A stretch of 56,658 nt of DNA from SIG454 sp045646365 (GCA_045646365.1 JAZRKP010000093.1:1-56658), one strand, 5' to 3'; counted from the first letter of the stretch, positions 41,710 through 50,640 are shown. Notes: generated by a model not told the origin, from the sequence alone. Made by a program: numbers and translations.

Positions 41710-42594
41710 CTATTTAATCTCCACAGTTTTTCCGTTCAGGTACTCAAAATCTCCACTATTTTTGAAGTTAAAGATAAGTTTTCTTGCACGAAGTTCCTGA
41801 AAATCCGACTTACCGTTTTTCTTGGCACCATATTTGACATCCCCTGAAATCGGACAGCCAATATAAGCGAATGAGGCCCTTATCTGGTGGGTTCTGCCCG
41901 TTAAAAGTTCTGCCTCAACACCTCCGTCAACGGCAGTATATTTTGTTATGGCAAGCTGACTTCCGTATGTCTCTTTTTCTGAAAAGGTAACCTTGTTGGT
42001 GGCAGAATCTTTCTTGATATAGCCCCTGATTTCTCCGCTTTTTGCAGGTGGTGGACAATCGGTTTTAAGGAAATAGAATTTCCGTATTTCCCGAAGCCGT
42101 ATCTTTTCGTTGATAAACCGCAAAGCTTTGGCGTTTTTTGCAGCAATAACCAGCCCTGATGTGTTTCTGTCGATTCTGTGACAGAGGGCAGGGGCAAAAG
42201 TGTTTTCGGTCAAAGGGTTATACTCCCCCTTGCGGAACAAATACGCCAGAATCATATTTATAAGACTGTTTTCCCCGTCGTGGGCAAGAACTCCCGACGG
42301 CTTGTCACACACTAAAATATTTTCATCCTCATACACAATATCTATATCTTGTGCAAGATTTATCCAATCAGGCAATTTCTTCTCGGTTGGAAAAAATTCG
42401 TCGTTAACATAAATTTCAAAAATATCCCCGTCACAGAGGAACTGTTCGTTTTTGGGGTGTTTACCGTTAAGACGGATTTTCTTCTTCCGAAGCCATTTAT
42501 AAATCATACCCTGAGGCAGATGTTTAAAATATTTTGCTAAGAATTTATCAACTCTCTGCCCCGAATCATTTTTATTTATCTCAATTCTCTTCAT
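41710..42594 (-). CDS. RluC/RluD-type 23S rRNA pseudouridine synthase
   Basis: It isomerises uridines in RNA. The 294-residue protein has an N-terminal S4 RNA-binding region (RVDKFLAKYFKHLPQGMIYK), the catalytic Asp in ALCHRIDRNTSGLVIAAK (motif II, usually HRLDRDTSG), and the C-terminal TGRTHQIRASFAYIGCPISGD. The exact target uridines cannot be read from sequence. It probably shares a transcript with addA. A palindrome ATCTTGTGCAAGAT lies at 42346-42359. Confidence 0.92.
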   Translation of the reverse strand: MKRIEINKNDSGQRVDKFLAKYFKHLPQGMIYKWLRKKKIRLNGKHPKNEQFLCDGDIFEIYVNDEFFPTEKKLPDWINLAQDIDIVYEDENILVCDKPSGVLAHDGENSLINMILAYLFRKGEYNPLTENTFAPALCHRIDRNTSGLVIAAKNAKALRFINEKIRLREIRKFYFLKTDCPPPAKSGEIRGYIKKDSATNKVTFSEKETYGSQLAITKYTAVDGGVEAELLTGRTHQIRASFAYIGCPISGDVKYGAKKNGKSDFQELRARKLIFNFKNSGDFEYLNGKTVEIK

Positions 42595-42685
42595 ATCGAA
42601 TCCTTTTTTCGTTCAGGTTTATAATCTCTTTCTGAATTATACCACAAAATAATTTGATTTGCAACACAATAGCATATAAAAACTA

Positions 42686-42714
42686 TTGACAAAATTACAA
42701 AGCGGTGGTATAAT
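42686..42714 (+). promoter_or_regulatory. Promoter of the T-box-trpB transcript
   Basis: TTGACA (42686-42691), a 17-bp spacer and TATAAT (42709-42714), a full consensus. The T-box leader begins a few bases downstream. Confidence 0.9.
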
Positions 42715-42721
42715 TATTTCA

Positions 42722-42980
42722 GTTAAATATAAACCGATGAGGCAGAAAAAAGTCAGATAACGGCTCTTTCAGCGAGTGGATTACGGTGTGAGTTCCGCAG
42801 AGACGCCTGAGTAATATGGACTGCTAAGGGCGGTGTTAAATGCACCGACGGACAGACCTCCGTCAATGGTCAGAAGTATGATGGTACTTCGTAAAGAGCG
42901 CATTATTGCGAATTCAGGGTGGCACCGCGGATATTGTTTATTCGTCCTTGACAGAAGCTTAATCTGTCAAGGATTTTTTT
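42722..42980 (+). promoter_or_regulatory. T-box riboswitch, tryptophan-specific
   Basis: The leader has the conserved T-box AGGGTGGCACCGCGG (42916-42930), AGAGA and GAGTTCC-type Stem I sequences, and a specifier TGG (42817-42819) in TAATATGGAC. The NCCA-binding bulge reads TGGC, whose C fits the G discriminator of bacterial tRNA-Trp. The terminator TCCTTGACAG/CTGTCAAGGA (42945-42973) is followed by T7. Uncharged tRNA-Trp should stabilise the antiterminator and allow trpB expression. The leader fills most of the gene-free stretch 42595-43072. Confidence 0.95.
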
Positions 42981-43072
42981 GTAAGGCGGAGGATTTTTTA
43001 TGATATTATTAACCAAACGATGGCGAAAGTCGTGTTACTAAAATATGAATTTAAATTTTGGAGGAATGTAAT

Positions 43073-44293
43073 ATGAAAATAAATAATGTAGATTTTGATA
43101 CCTATTTCAGTAACTATCCTGATAAAAACGGATATTTTGGAAAATACGGCGGAGCGTATATCCCCGATAATCTTAAAAAGGCTATGGAAGAAATAACTGA
43201 AGCATATTATTCAATCTGTCAGTCAAGAAAGTTTATCGCAGAGCTTCGCAGAATAAGAAAGGAGTTTCAGGGTAGACCAACCCCTGTTACACATCTTGAA
43301 AGATTGTCTGATGCGCTCGGCGGTAAAGTTCAGCTTTATGCAAAGCGTGAGGATTTGAATCATTCAGGCGCTCATAAGCTTAATCATTGTATGGGCGAAG
43401 CACTTTTGGCTAAATATATGGGCAAGAAAAAGGTAATCGCTGAGACGGGCGCAGGTCAGCACGGCGTTGCTCTTGCAACTGCAGCGGCATATTTTGGACT
43501 TGAGTGTGATATTTATATGGGCACTGTTGATATTAAAAAACAGGCTCCGAATGTTGCAAGAATGAAGATTTTAGGTGCAAATGTTGTTGAAGTAACTCAC
43601 GGTCTTAAAACCCTTAAGGAAGCGGTTGATGCGGCATTTGAAGCTTATAGCAAGGAATATAAGGACGCAATTTACTGTATCGGCTCAGTCTTAGGTCCGC
43701 ATCCGTTCCCGATGATGGTTCGTGATTTTCAGAGCGTTGTGGGAATTGAGGCGAGAGAACAATTTGTTGATATGACAGGACATCTCCCGGACGCAATCGT
43801 TGCCTGTGTTGGTGGCGGAAGTAATGCGGCAGGCCTGTTTGCGGGATTTTTGAATGACCCTGTTGATATTTACGGAATCGAGCCACTCGGAAAAGGTCCG
43901 AAGCTGGGCGATCACGCCGCAAGTCTGAAATATGGCACAGAAGGAATTATGCACGGGTTTAACAGTATAATGCTTAAAGACGAAAATGGTGAGCCGGCAC
44001 CGGTTTATTCTGTTGCGAGCGGCCTTGACTATCCGTCCTCAGGCCCTGAGCACGCATTTTTGCAGGAAATAGGCAGAGTAAAGTACGATGTTATCGACGA
44101 CGAAGAAACCATTGATGCATTTTACAGACTTGCACGCCTTGAGGGAATAATCCCGGCAATAGAAAGTTCACACGCCGTTGCGTATGGAATGAAGCTTGCA
44201 AAGACGATGGAACATGGCTCAGTTCTTATCAATCTCTCAGGCAGAGGCGATAAGGATATGGATTACATAATTGAAAATTACGGAATAAGATAA
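43073..44293 (+). CDS. trpB: Tryptophan synthase beta chain
   Basis: It joins indole and serine to make tryptophan. The 406-residue PLP protein has YGGAYIPDNL, the PLP lysine in HSGAHKLNH, GAGQHGVALATAAA and the phosphate-binding GGGSNAAGLF. The ATG at 43073 follows GGAGGAATG; a TTG at 43058 overlaps that site and is rejected. No trpA or other trp gene is nearby, so the enzyme is encoded alone and is controlled by the Trp T-box. It may scavenge indole, or trpA may lie elsewhere. Sequence details (HKLNH instead of HKINN) mark it as slightly divergent from classical TrpB1. Confidence 0.95.
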   Translation: MKINNVDFDTYFSNYPDKNGYFGKYGGAYIPDNLKKAMEEITEAYYSICQSRKFIAELRRIRKEFQGRPTPVTHLERLSDALGGKVQLYAKREDLNHSGAHKLNHCMGEALLAKYMGKKKVIAETGAGQHGVALATAAAYFGLECDIYMGTVDIKKQAPNVARMKILGANVVEVTHGLKTLKEAVDAAFEAYSKEYKDAIYCIGSVLGPHPFPMMVRDFQSVVGIEAREQFVDMTGHLPDAIVACVGGGSNAAGLFAGFLNDPVDIYGIEPLGKGPKLGDHAASLKYGTEGIMHGFNSIMLKDENGEPAPVYSVASGLDYPSSGPEHAFLQEIGRVKYDVIDDEETIDAFYRLARLEGIIPAIESSHAVAYGMKLAKTMEHGSVLINLSGRGDKDMDYIIENYGIR

Positions 44294-44307
44294 TATAATA
44301 ATGAAGA

Positions 44308-44345
44308 AACTGCACTGTTTGATATAAGGAACAGTGCAGTTTTAA
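44308..44345 (+). terminator. Terminator after trpB
   Basis: AACTGCACTGTT (44308-44319) pairs with AACAGTGCAGTT (44330-44341), followed by T residues. Confidence 0.88.
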
Positions 44346-44450
44346 AATTCCTATTGCATTTTATTGAAATATGTGATAGAATGAAGAGGACATATTTAAA
44401 TTTTGACAGAGGGTTAAGATGTTTTAAATATGAAAGGGGAAACTCGTGTA

Positions 44451-44885
44451 ATGACGGGGAAATTAAAAAAGTTAAGAAGTTATGGAATAGTCTATTTAGT
44501 GTTGGGCGTGTTTGACGGCTTAAATGAGTTGATAGGCTTGAGCGGAGGGCGATACAGCATATTGACGCTTCTGGAAAGCGGACATCTATCTCAGCGGTTT
44601 GCCACATTGTTTGACATAGCAATATTGGGACTTGCGGTGGCTGTTGTGCTTGGCTATGCGTGTATGGGCGTTAAAGGCTATACCTATGGAATAGGCGAAG
44701 GGTATGGAATGGTACATATTGGGGTTGCTAAGGCTATGCCTGCAGTGTTAATAGCAAGACTCATTGTTACAGGCATTGCGATTTACGCAGGGCAAATAGA
44801 TATAATTCCGATTTTCACCTGTGTGGCAGGTCTGGGAATGGTATTTGATTATAACAAATGTGCAAGAATTGCATTGGAAAGTTAA
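44451..44885 (+). CDS. Multi-span membrane protein, unknown
   Basis: The 144-residue hydrophobic protein has about four membrane segments (near YGIVYLVLGVFDGL, FDIAILGLAVAVVLGYACMG, AVLIARLIVTGIAIYAG and IIPIFTCVAGLGMVF). The ATG at 44451 is preferred to one at 44430 because AAAGGGG lies between them. I do not recognise a family, and no catalytic motif is visible. It stands alone between trpB and an HPr-like gene. Confidence 0.75.
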   Translation: MTGKLKKLRSYGIVYLVLGVFDGLNELIGLSGGRYSILTLLESGHLSQRFATLFDIAILGLAVAVVLGYACMGVKGYTYGIGEGYGMVHIGVAKAMPAVLIARLIVTGIAIYAGQIDIIPIFTCVAGLGMVFDYNKCARIALES

Positions 44886-44949
44886 ATTATGAATAAAAAT
44901 CTGATTCCGAAAGCATAATAAATTAAAACTCAATAAGGAGGAAAAATGC

Positions 44950-45207
44950 TTGAGGGAATTTGAATGGGAAATACGGGACGAATACGGAATCCACGCTCGC
45001 CCGGCAGGGATGCTTGTAAAAGAGGCGGCGAAATTTGGTTCTGAAATAAAGATAATAAAGGAAGAAAAGGAATCTGACTGTAAGAAGCTGTTTGGAATTA
45101 TGGGGCTTGGTATTAAGCGGGACGACAAGATAAGGATAGTAATAAACGGCGAGGATGAAGAGAAAGCGGAAACAGCATTAAAGAAATTTTTTGAAGAAAA
45201 CTTGTAA
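44950..45207 (+). CDS. HPr-like phosphocarrier protein lacking Ser46
   Basis: The 85-residue HPr-fold protein has the phosphorylatable His15 in GIHARPAG. The regulatory site that in HPr reads KSIMGVMSLG reads KKLFGIMGLG here, so position 46 is Lys instead of Ser. HPr kinase could not phosphorylate that position. It therefore is not a normal HPr for CcpA-type catabolite control, and may be a dedicated carrier or Crh-like paralogue (Crh keeps Ser46 but loses His15, the opposite case). It starts with TTG, 8 bp after GGAGG. No enzyme I gene is nearby. Confidence 0.85.
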   Translation: MREFEWEIRDEYGIHARPAGMLVKEAAKFGSEIKIIKEEKESDCKKLFGIMGLGIKRDDKIRIVINGEDEEKAETALKKFFEENL

Positions 45208-45229
45208 AAAGACCGTAACAGGTCTTTTT
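45206..45229 (+). terminator. Terminator after the HPr-like gene
   Basis: AAAAAGACC (45206-45214) pairs with GGTCTTTTT (45221-45229). Confidence 0.85.
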
Positions 45230-45295
45230 CTTTATGCTATGTATTATATATAATAAGGAAGAAACACAAAAAATTAAGAAATTACAAAAAAAGAC

Positions 45296-45324
45296 TTGAC
45301 AATTTCGCAAAAAAGTATTAAAAT
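45296..45324 (+). promoter_or_regulatory. Distal promoter of the S-layer gene
   Basis: TTGACA (45296-45301), a 17-bp spacer and TAAAAT (45319-45324). It would give an about 260-nt leader. Confidence 0.75.
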
Positions 45325-45449
45325 AGTACACGGTATAATTAAAAGTGTGTCAAATTATGCCTAAATGTGGCAAATGTATGTCGAAAAAGGTCCATTATTT
45401 CAAAAAAATGTGAAAAGTATTACAGTTTTGTTACATTTTCAATTTATTG

Positions 45450-45478
45450 TTGACAGTAAAATTTTTTTAGTATATAAT
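45450..45478 (+). promoter_or_regulatory. Proximal promoter of the S-layer gene
   Basis: TTGACA (45450-45455), a 17-bp spacer and TATAAT (45473-45478), a full consensus. The leader of about 105 nt is very AT-rich and ends in AAGGAGG. Nothing else was recognised in the gene-free stretch 45208-45591. Confidence 0.85.
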
Positions 45479-45591
45479 CATATTAAGCTAAAGGTTTTAC
45501 TATTATTATCTTTTGGTATTTAGAGGCATAGCCTTTGAATATAAATAATTTTGAAAAAAAATTAAAATTTTTATAAGGAGGATTTGAGACT

Positions 45592-48500
45592 ATGAAAAAT
45601 CTCAAAAGAATTATCGCTTTAGTTGCTGTTTTTGCTTTAGCATTAACTACAATCGCTAGTGCTGCATCTTTCACAGATGTTGCTGACGACAGCGCTTACT
45701 ACAGAGCGGTAGAACAGTTACACAAAATTGGTATAATCGATGGTTATACTGACGGAACATTCAAACCAGAACAGACAGTTACAAGAGCTGAAATGGCTAA
45801 GTTAATCGCTGCTATGCAGGGATACGCTGAATCAGCTGAAGGTAAGAGCGTAACAAAGTTCTCTGACGTTCCTTCAACTCACTGGGCATCAGGCTACATT
45901 GCAAGTGCAACAGGCACAGCAATCAATGGTCTTCCTGACGGAACATTTGCTCCTGATAAGCCAGTTAAGTATGAAGAAGCAGTTAAGATGATTATGGCTA
46001 CACTCGGTTACACAGTTATCGCTGAAGCTGAAGGCGGCTACCCAATGGGTTACGTTTCTGCAGCTATCAAAGAAAAGGTAACTGAAGATGTTACAAACGC
46101 TAACATCGGTGCAGATGCAAGCCGTGGAACAATCGCTCAGCTCATCTACAATGCTATTGATACTCCTCTCGTAGAGCAGATCACATGGAACAAAGATGGT
46201 TCTGGCGACTACATCAAGTATGATGGCGAAACAAAGTACGGCGGCAGCGCTGTTGAGTACAAGACTCTTATGAGCGAAAACCTCGAAATCGTTAAGGCTG
46301 AAGGTGTTGTTATGAACAACTCTTACTTCGGTTTAACAGAGGATATCACAGCTATCGACTTAGACGAAGATCCTACAGTTTCTATCAGCATCAACAAGAT
46401 CTGGGGCGACTTTGAAGATTTCGATCTTTATGACAGCACAGAACTCTTAGTTTCTGATTCAGACGCTATGGACTATGTTGGTTTAGCAGTAGAATTCTAC
46501 GCTCAGGAAAATGAGTATGAAGAATGGGAAATCCTTTCTATCTTAGAATCTGAAAGCTTCAACAAGGCAATCACATTCAATCTCTCAAGCTATGACGAGA
46601 AAGAATCTGAAGATGCTGATGCTAATGTAATCTACTACTACAAAGATAACGCTACAACAAGCACAAAGGTTACTCTCCAGCTTGAAAACGACGATGCTTA
46701 TGAATACATCCCAGGCTACGCTATGATGTACAACTACAAAGCATTTGGCGGAGATATCAAAGATACTCTTGCTGATTTAAAGGCTAGAGGATTTGGTGGT
46801 CAGGTAACTCTTGTCGACAACGATAAGTTCACAGGTTACGATGCAATTATCATCGAAGCTGCTGTATCAGGTGTTGTTGATGAAATCAAGACAAGCGGCG
46901 TTGCTTTTAAGGAAGCTATTAAGACACCAGACAACGGAAAGATTAAGATTTCTGACGACCTCGAAGATGCAATCGTTGTTATAACAAAGGATGGCGAAGT
47001 TGCTTCTTTTGATGATATCGCTGAAGATGATGTTCTTTCTATTATTGCTAGAAAAGACGGTGCATACACAGTTGTTGATGTTATGTCTAACATAATCGAA
47101 GGTACAATTTCTTCTACAAAGTCTTCTAAGACATCATGGTCTGGCGAAGTAGGCACAGCTGGTAAGGCTTACAAGATTGATGGAACATGGTATGATGTTG
47201 CATACGGTGCTGAGGATGCATTAGCTGGTGTTGTAGCTGGTGAAGGTGGTTCATTCTACATTGACAAGTATGGTAAGATTGCTTACTTTGTAGAAGGTGG
47301 CACATTTACAGGTAACTATGCTTATGTTATGGATACACTCGTTGGTACAGATGACTGGGGTAACCTCTCATTCTCAATGAAGCTCTTAACAAAGGATGGT
47401 CTTGCAGTATATGAAACTGCTCAGAAGTTCACATACAATTCAGGTAGTGATTCTGTAGTAATTGATGTTAAAGAAGGCATGGTAGACGCTGAGGATAATG
47501 ACTATAGTGCATTAGGTCAGGCTGAAGATAGCGATGTTGATGGAACACTTGAAGGTCAGGTTATTGACTTTAACCTTTCAAGCGGAAAAGTTAAGAAGAT
47601 TACAGTTGAAGGTTACTCAAAGAACGATGCTGATCCAAACTTTGACTATGAAGCTGCAATCACAAGTGACGAATTTGACGCTGAAGACCTTTCAATCGGT
47701 TCTTTAGACTTCGATGAAGATACAGTTGTATTCTATGTTGATACAGTAACACCAGAAAATTCTTATGTTGGTACACTTGCTGACCTCGAAGACAAAGCTG
47801 TAGTAAATGGTCATGCTTATTTTGATAAGCATGTAAAGAATGAAGCAAACATTGCTGTACTTGTTGACGCTGTAACAACAATTAGTGCATCAACTGGTCT
47901 TGCAGTTGTTGTTGACTTCGAATCTGGTTCAAACGATGACGAAGATGATATCTACACAATTACTCTTCTCTACAATGGCGAAGAAGTAACATATGATACA
48001 ACTGGCGATGTATATACAACATATACAGGAGATCTCACAGTTGGTGATATCGTTAAGGTTAAGGTTACAGGCGCTGGCATCATCACAGCTATGAATGCAG
48101 TATTTGACTTTGCAGAGGATGTAAGACCAGAATTTGGTGTTGACACAAATGATGATGATGAATATGATGAATTCAGAACATATCTTGCAGTTAACGCTGC
48201 TGCTAAGGTAACTCTTGGTGAAGATCCTGCTGATGATACAGAAACAATTACAGGTGGTTACGCTCTCGAATACAAGAAGACAAGCAAGAAGGTTGTTGGT
48301 CTCTATGATTTCGATGCTGATGAAATCGATGCTAACGAATATAGCATTTCTAAGGCTAAGAACATCTATGTAATCGATGGAACAGGCAGAGACCTCGAAA
48401 TCTATGCAGGTTCTGCAGGCGACTACGAATTCGATTCTGAACTCGTTAATGCTGCTGGTACTAACTTTGTTTCTGCTGGAACATTCGAAGATGAAGATGC

Positions 48501-48606
48501 TACAGGTGCTGACTATGCTGATGTAGTTATCGTTAGAACATTCGACGGCGATGTTGTTGATGTTGTAATCGTTAAGGGTTCAGCTGATTGGAAACTTGCT
48601 GACTAA
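45592..48606 (+). CDS. S-layer-type protein with SLH domains
   Basis: This large secreted surface protein of 1004 residues has a Sec signal peptide (MKNLKRIIALVAVFALALTT, cleavage after ASA). SLH domains follow: FTDVADDSAYYRAVEQLHKI...GYTDGTFKP...TRAEMAKLI (about 27-80), FSDVPSTHWASGYI...GLPDGTFAP (about 86-140) and a weaker third to about 200. SLH domains bind pyruvylated wall polymer, made by CsaB. The remainder (about 200-1004) is acidic, Thr/Asp/Val-rich and probably beta-structured, with no recognised enzyme. Tandem consensus promoters and codon use like tuf suggest very high expression, as for a main S-layer protein. Confidence 0.9.
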   Translation: MKNLKRIIALVAVFALALTTIASAASFTDVADDSAYYRAVEQLHKIGIIDGYTDGTFKPEQTVTRAEMAKLIAAMQGYAESAEGKSVTKFSDVPSTHWASGYIASATGTAINGLPDGTFAPDKPVKYEEAVKMIMATLGYTVIAEAEGGYPMGYVSAAIKEKVTEDVTNANIGADASRGTIAQLIYNAIDTPLVEQITWNKDGSGDYIKYDGETKYGGSAVEYKTLMSENLEIVKAEGVVMNNSYFGLTEDITAIDLDEDPTVSISINKIWGDFEDFDLYDSTELLVSDSDAMDYVGLAVEFYAQENEYEEWEILSILESESFNKAITFNLSSYDEKESEDADANVIYYYKDNATTSTKVTLQLENDDAYEYIPGYAMMYNYKAFGGDIKDTLADLKARGFGGQVTLVDNDKFTGYDAIIIEAAVSGVVDEIKTSGVAFKEAIKTPDNGKIKISDDLEDAIVVITKDGEVASFDDIAEDDVLSIIARKDGAYTVVDVMSNIIEGTISSTKSSKTSWSGEVGTAGKAYKIDGTWYDVAYGAEDALAGVVAGEGGSFYIDKYGKIAYFVEGGTFTGNYAYVMDTLVGTDDWGNLSFSMKLLTKDGLAVYETAQKFTYNSGSDSVVIDVKEGMVDAEDNDYSALGQAEDSDVDGTLEGQVIDFNLSSGKVKKITVEGYSKNDADPNFDYEAAITSDEFDAEDLSIGSLDFDEDTVVFYVDTVTPENSYVGTLADLEDKAVVNGHAYFDKHVKNEANIAVLVDAVTTISASTGLAVVVDFESGSNDDEDDIYTITLLYNGEEVTYDTTGDVYTTYTGDLTVGDIVKVKVTGAGIITAMNAVFDFAEDVRPEFGVDTNDDDEYDEFRTYLAVNAAAKVTLGEDPADDTETITGGYALEYKKTSKKVVGLYDFDADEIDANEYSISKAKNIYVIDGTGRDLEIYAGSAGDYEFDSELVNAAGTNFVSAGTFEDEDATGADYADVVIVRTFDGDVVDVVIVKGSADWKLAD

Positions 48607-48637
48607 TTAAAAAATATTTAAGCTTAGCTTAATTTTC

Positions 48638-48666
48638 AGAGACGGGTTTATCCCGTCTCTGTTTTT
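48638..48666 (+). terminator. Terminator of the S-layer gene
   Basis: AGAGACGGG (48638-48646) pairs with CCCGTCTCT (48652-48660), followed by GTTTTT. Confidence 0.9.
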
Positions 48667-48676
48667 GTTATACAAA

Positions 48677-48702
48677 AAAGAACAACCAAAAGGTTGTTCT
48701 TT
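48677..48702. terminator. Terminator of the tatD operon (minus), possibly bidirectional
   Basis: AAAGAACAACC (48677-48687) pairs with GGTTGTTCTTT (48692-48702) around AAAA. On the minus strand a T6 run follows. Confidence 0.88.
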
Positions 48703-48761
48703 CTATTTACATATTCAGTTTAACGGTTTTTCTTTTTATCACTAATTCAATTTAAAATATA

Positions 48762-49523
48762 TCAGGAAATTCCAAACAGTGTTTTTGCAGTTTTCATTGT
48801 CTGTTCTGCGACATCTTCAACTGTCATTCCCTTAACCTCTGCAATCTTTTCCGCAACTTTTATAACATAACCGCTATAATTTCTCTTGCCCCGATAAGGC
48901 TCAGGTGCCATATACGGGCAATCTGTCTCAATCATAAGCCTGTCCATTGGAACAACTTTAAGAGCCTCGATTGCCTTTCTCGCATTTTTAAATGTAACAA
49001 CTCCCGTAAACGAAATATGGAGTCCCATTTTCAAAAGCTCTTTTGCAGTCTCTGCGCTCCCTGAAAAACAATGAACAACACCGTTGCTTATCTTATGCTC
49101 CTTCAAAATCCGAATACAATCGCCACGGGATTCTCTGTCGTGGATAACAACGGGCAAATTCAGCTCCTTTGAAAGCTCCAGTTGCGGAGGAAACCATAGT
49201 TTCTGCTCCTCCTCAGATGCGTCGTCGTAATGATAATCAAGACCGATTTCGCCTATTGCAACAACCTTTTTGTGTTGTGCTAATTTTCGCAAAGTGTCCA
49301 TATCCGCATTGGACATTCCGTGAACATCGCTTGGGTGAACTCCGACAGTTGCATAAACAAAGTCAAATTTCTCCGCAAGCTCAATGCTTTTTCTTGAACT
49401 TTTTATATCAGAGGCGATATTATTTATAAACGAAACACCCTGATTATGCGCCTGTATTATTATCTCGTCTCTGTCCGCATCAAACTGGCGGGCGTCATAG
49501 TGGGCATGGGAATCATAAAGCAT
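48762..49523 (-). CDS. tatD: TatD-family metal-dependent DNase
   Basis: The 253-residue TIM-barrel hydrolase has the metal motif DSHAHYD, GEIGLDYHYD with the metal-binding Glu, VVIHDRES, GVVHCFSGS and MIETDCPYMAP, the standard TatD set. TatD enzymes are 3'-5' DNases or tRNA-processing nucleases. I chose the ATG at 49523, 9 bp after GGAG; an alternative ATG lies at 49532. It overlaps the end of the methyltransferase gene and is the last gene of the operon. Confidence 0.92.
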   Translation of the reverse strand: MLYDSHAHYDARQFDADRDEIIIQAHNQGVSFINNIASDIKSSRKSIELAEKFDFVYATVGVHPSDVHGMSNADMDTLRKLAQHKKVVAIGEIGLDYHYDDASEEEQKLWFPPQLELSKELNLPVVIHDRESRGDCIRILKEHKISNGVVHCFSGSAETAKELLKMGLHISFTGVVTFKNARKAIEALKVVPMDRLMIETDCPYMAPEPYRGKRNYSGYVIKVAEKIAEVKGMTVEDVAEQTMKTAKTLFGIS

Positions 49524-50640
49524 TATTTTCATCTCCGTACATCAAATTATAGAGTTTTGGTGAAAAATTAAACTCTTTCATAAGACTTTCCGCTTCAAGC
49601 TTTGCTTTATCTCGTGTTTTCTGCGGAATCAGTGCCTTTTTCGCTCTGATAAGAATATTTTTTGGCGAGTGTGCCATATCAACAAATTCCATTATATCAA
49701 CGCTATACCCTGCCGACATAAGAAGATTCCCTCTTATCGCATCAGTTGCAAGAGCGGAAAAGCGTTCCTTGATTATGCCATAGCGGGCGAGGATTTTCAA
49801 ATCATCCGTTTCAATCTGACTATTCAGCTCGTGCTGACAACACGGAACAGACAAAATTACTCCGCAGTTCCACTTAACAGCATTATAAAGAGCAAAATCC
49901 GTCGCAATATCGCAGGCGTGCAGAGTTATAATCATATCAACCTTGCTGTCATAATCGAAAGTGCCGATGTCGCCCGTCTCAAAGCGGAGATTTTTATATC
50001 CATACTTTTCTGCAAGGGCATTGCAGTTTTTTATTACATCTGCTTTCAGGTCAAGTCCTATTATTTCAGCCTCAATTCCGCAAATGTTGGTCAGGTAATG
50101 ATACAAAATAAAAGTCAGGTATGATTTTCCGCAACCGAAATCCAGAACGGTCATTTTCTTTTTATCGCCGATAACATCACTGACAATCTCTGTAAAACGG
50201 TTTATCTGCTTAAATTTGTCATACATCGAATTGACGATTTTCCCCTCTTTTGTGAAAATACCTAAATCAATCAGTGGCGGAATTGCCTCGTTCAAGATAT
50301 AATTTTTCTGACGGTTATGGCTTTGGGTTGTTGCTCCGCCGTTTTTCGTAACAAGGCTTGCCTTACCTTTTTTGGAGATAAGCAGGCTATAATGTTTCGT
50401 TTCACTCCAGAAATCAAGCTGACGAAAGCTTTTTGTCATTTTGCATACGGTATCAAAAAGGGAGGCTGTATCACAATTTTCGGAGAAAGCCTGTTTTTCA
50501 GTAAGCTTTTCAACCTTATACTTATTTTCTTTATATTTTGTTATATTTATTCTGCGAAACTGTGCAGAAGATAAGGGGTTGCTGACAACCCCTTTGATTA
50601 TTTTATCTTCAAATATTTTATTTAAGCAAGTTATTGGCAT
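49513..50640 (-). CDS. SAM-dependent methyltransferase (Methyltransf_32-like)
   Basis: The 375-residue protein has an N-terminal region of about 145 residues without clear homology and then a Rossmann methyltransferase fold. Motif I is LDFGCGKSYLTF (about 166-177), the acidic loop IGLDLK, then ITLHACDIATDFAL and VPCCQHEL. The LHACD and PCCQH wording matches a family related to METTL25/GSTCD (Methyltransf_32), for which RNA or protein targets have been proposed. The substrate here is unknown. The start lies inside the end of the aminotransferase gene, suggesting coupling. Confidence 0.8.
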   Translation of the reverse strand: MPITCLNKIFEDKIIKGVVSNPLSSAQFRRINITKYKENKYKVEKLTEKQAFSENCDTASLFDTVCKMTKSFRQLDFWSETKHYSLLISKKGKASLVTKNGGATTQSHNRQKNYILNEAIPPLIDLGIFTKEGKIVNSMYDKFKQINRFTEIVSDVIGDKKKMTVLDFGCGKSYLTFILYHYLTNICGIEAEIIGLDLKADVIKNCNALAEKYGYKNLRFETGDIGTFDYDSKVDMIITLHACDIATDFALYNAVKWNCGVILSVPCCQHELNSQIETDDLKILARYGIIKERFSALATDAIRGNLLMSAGYSVDIMEFVDMAHSPKNILIRAKKALIPQKTRDKAKLEAESLMKEFNFSPKLYNLMYGDENNAL

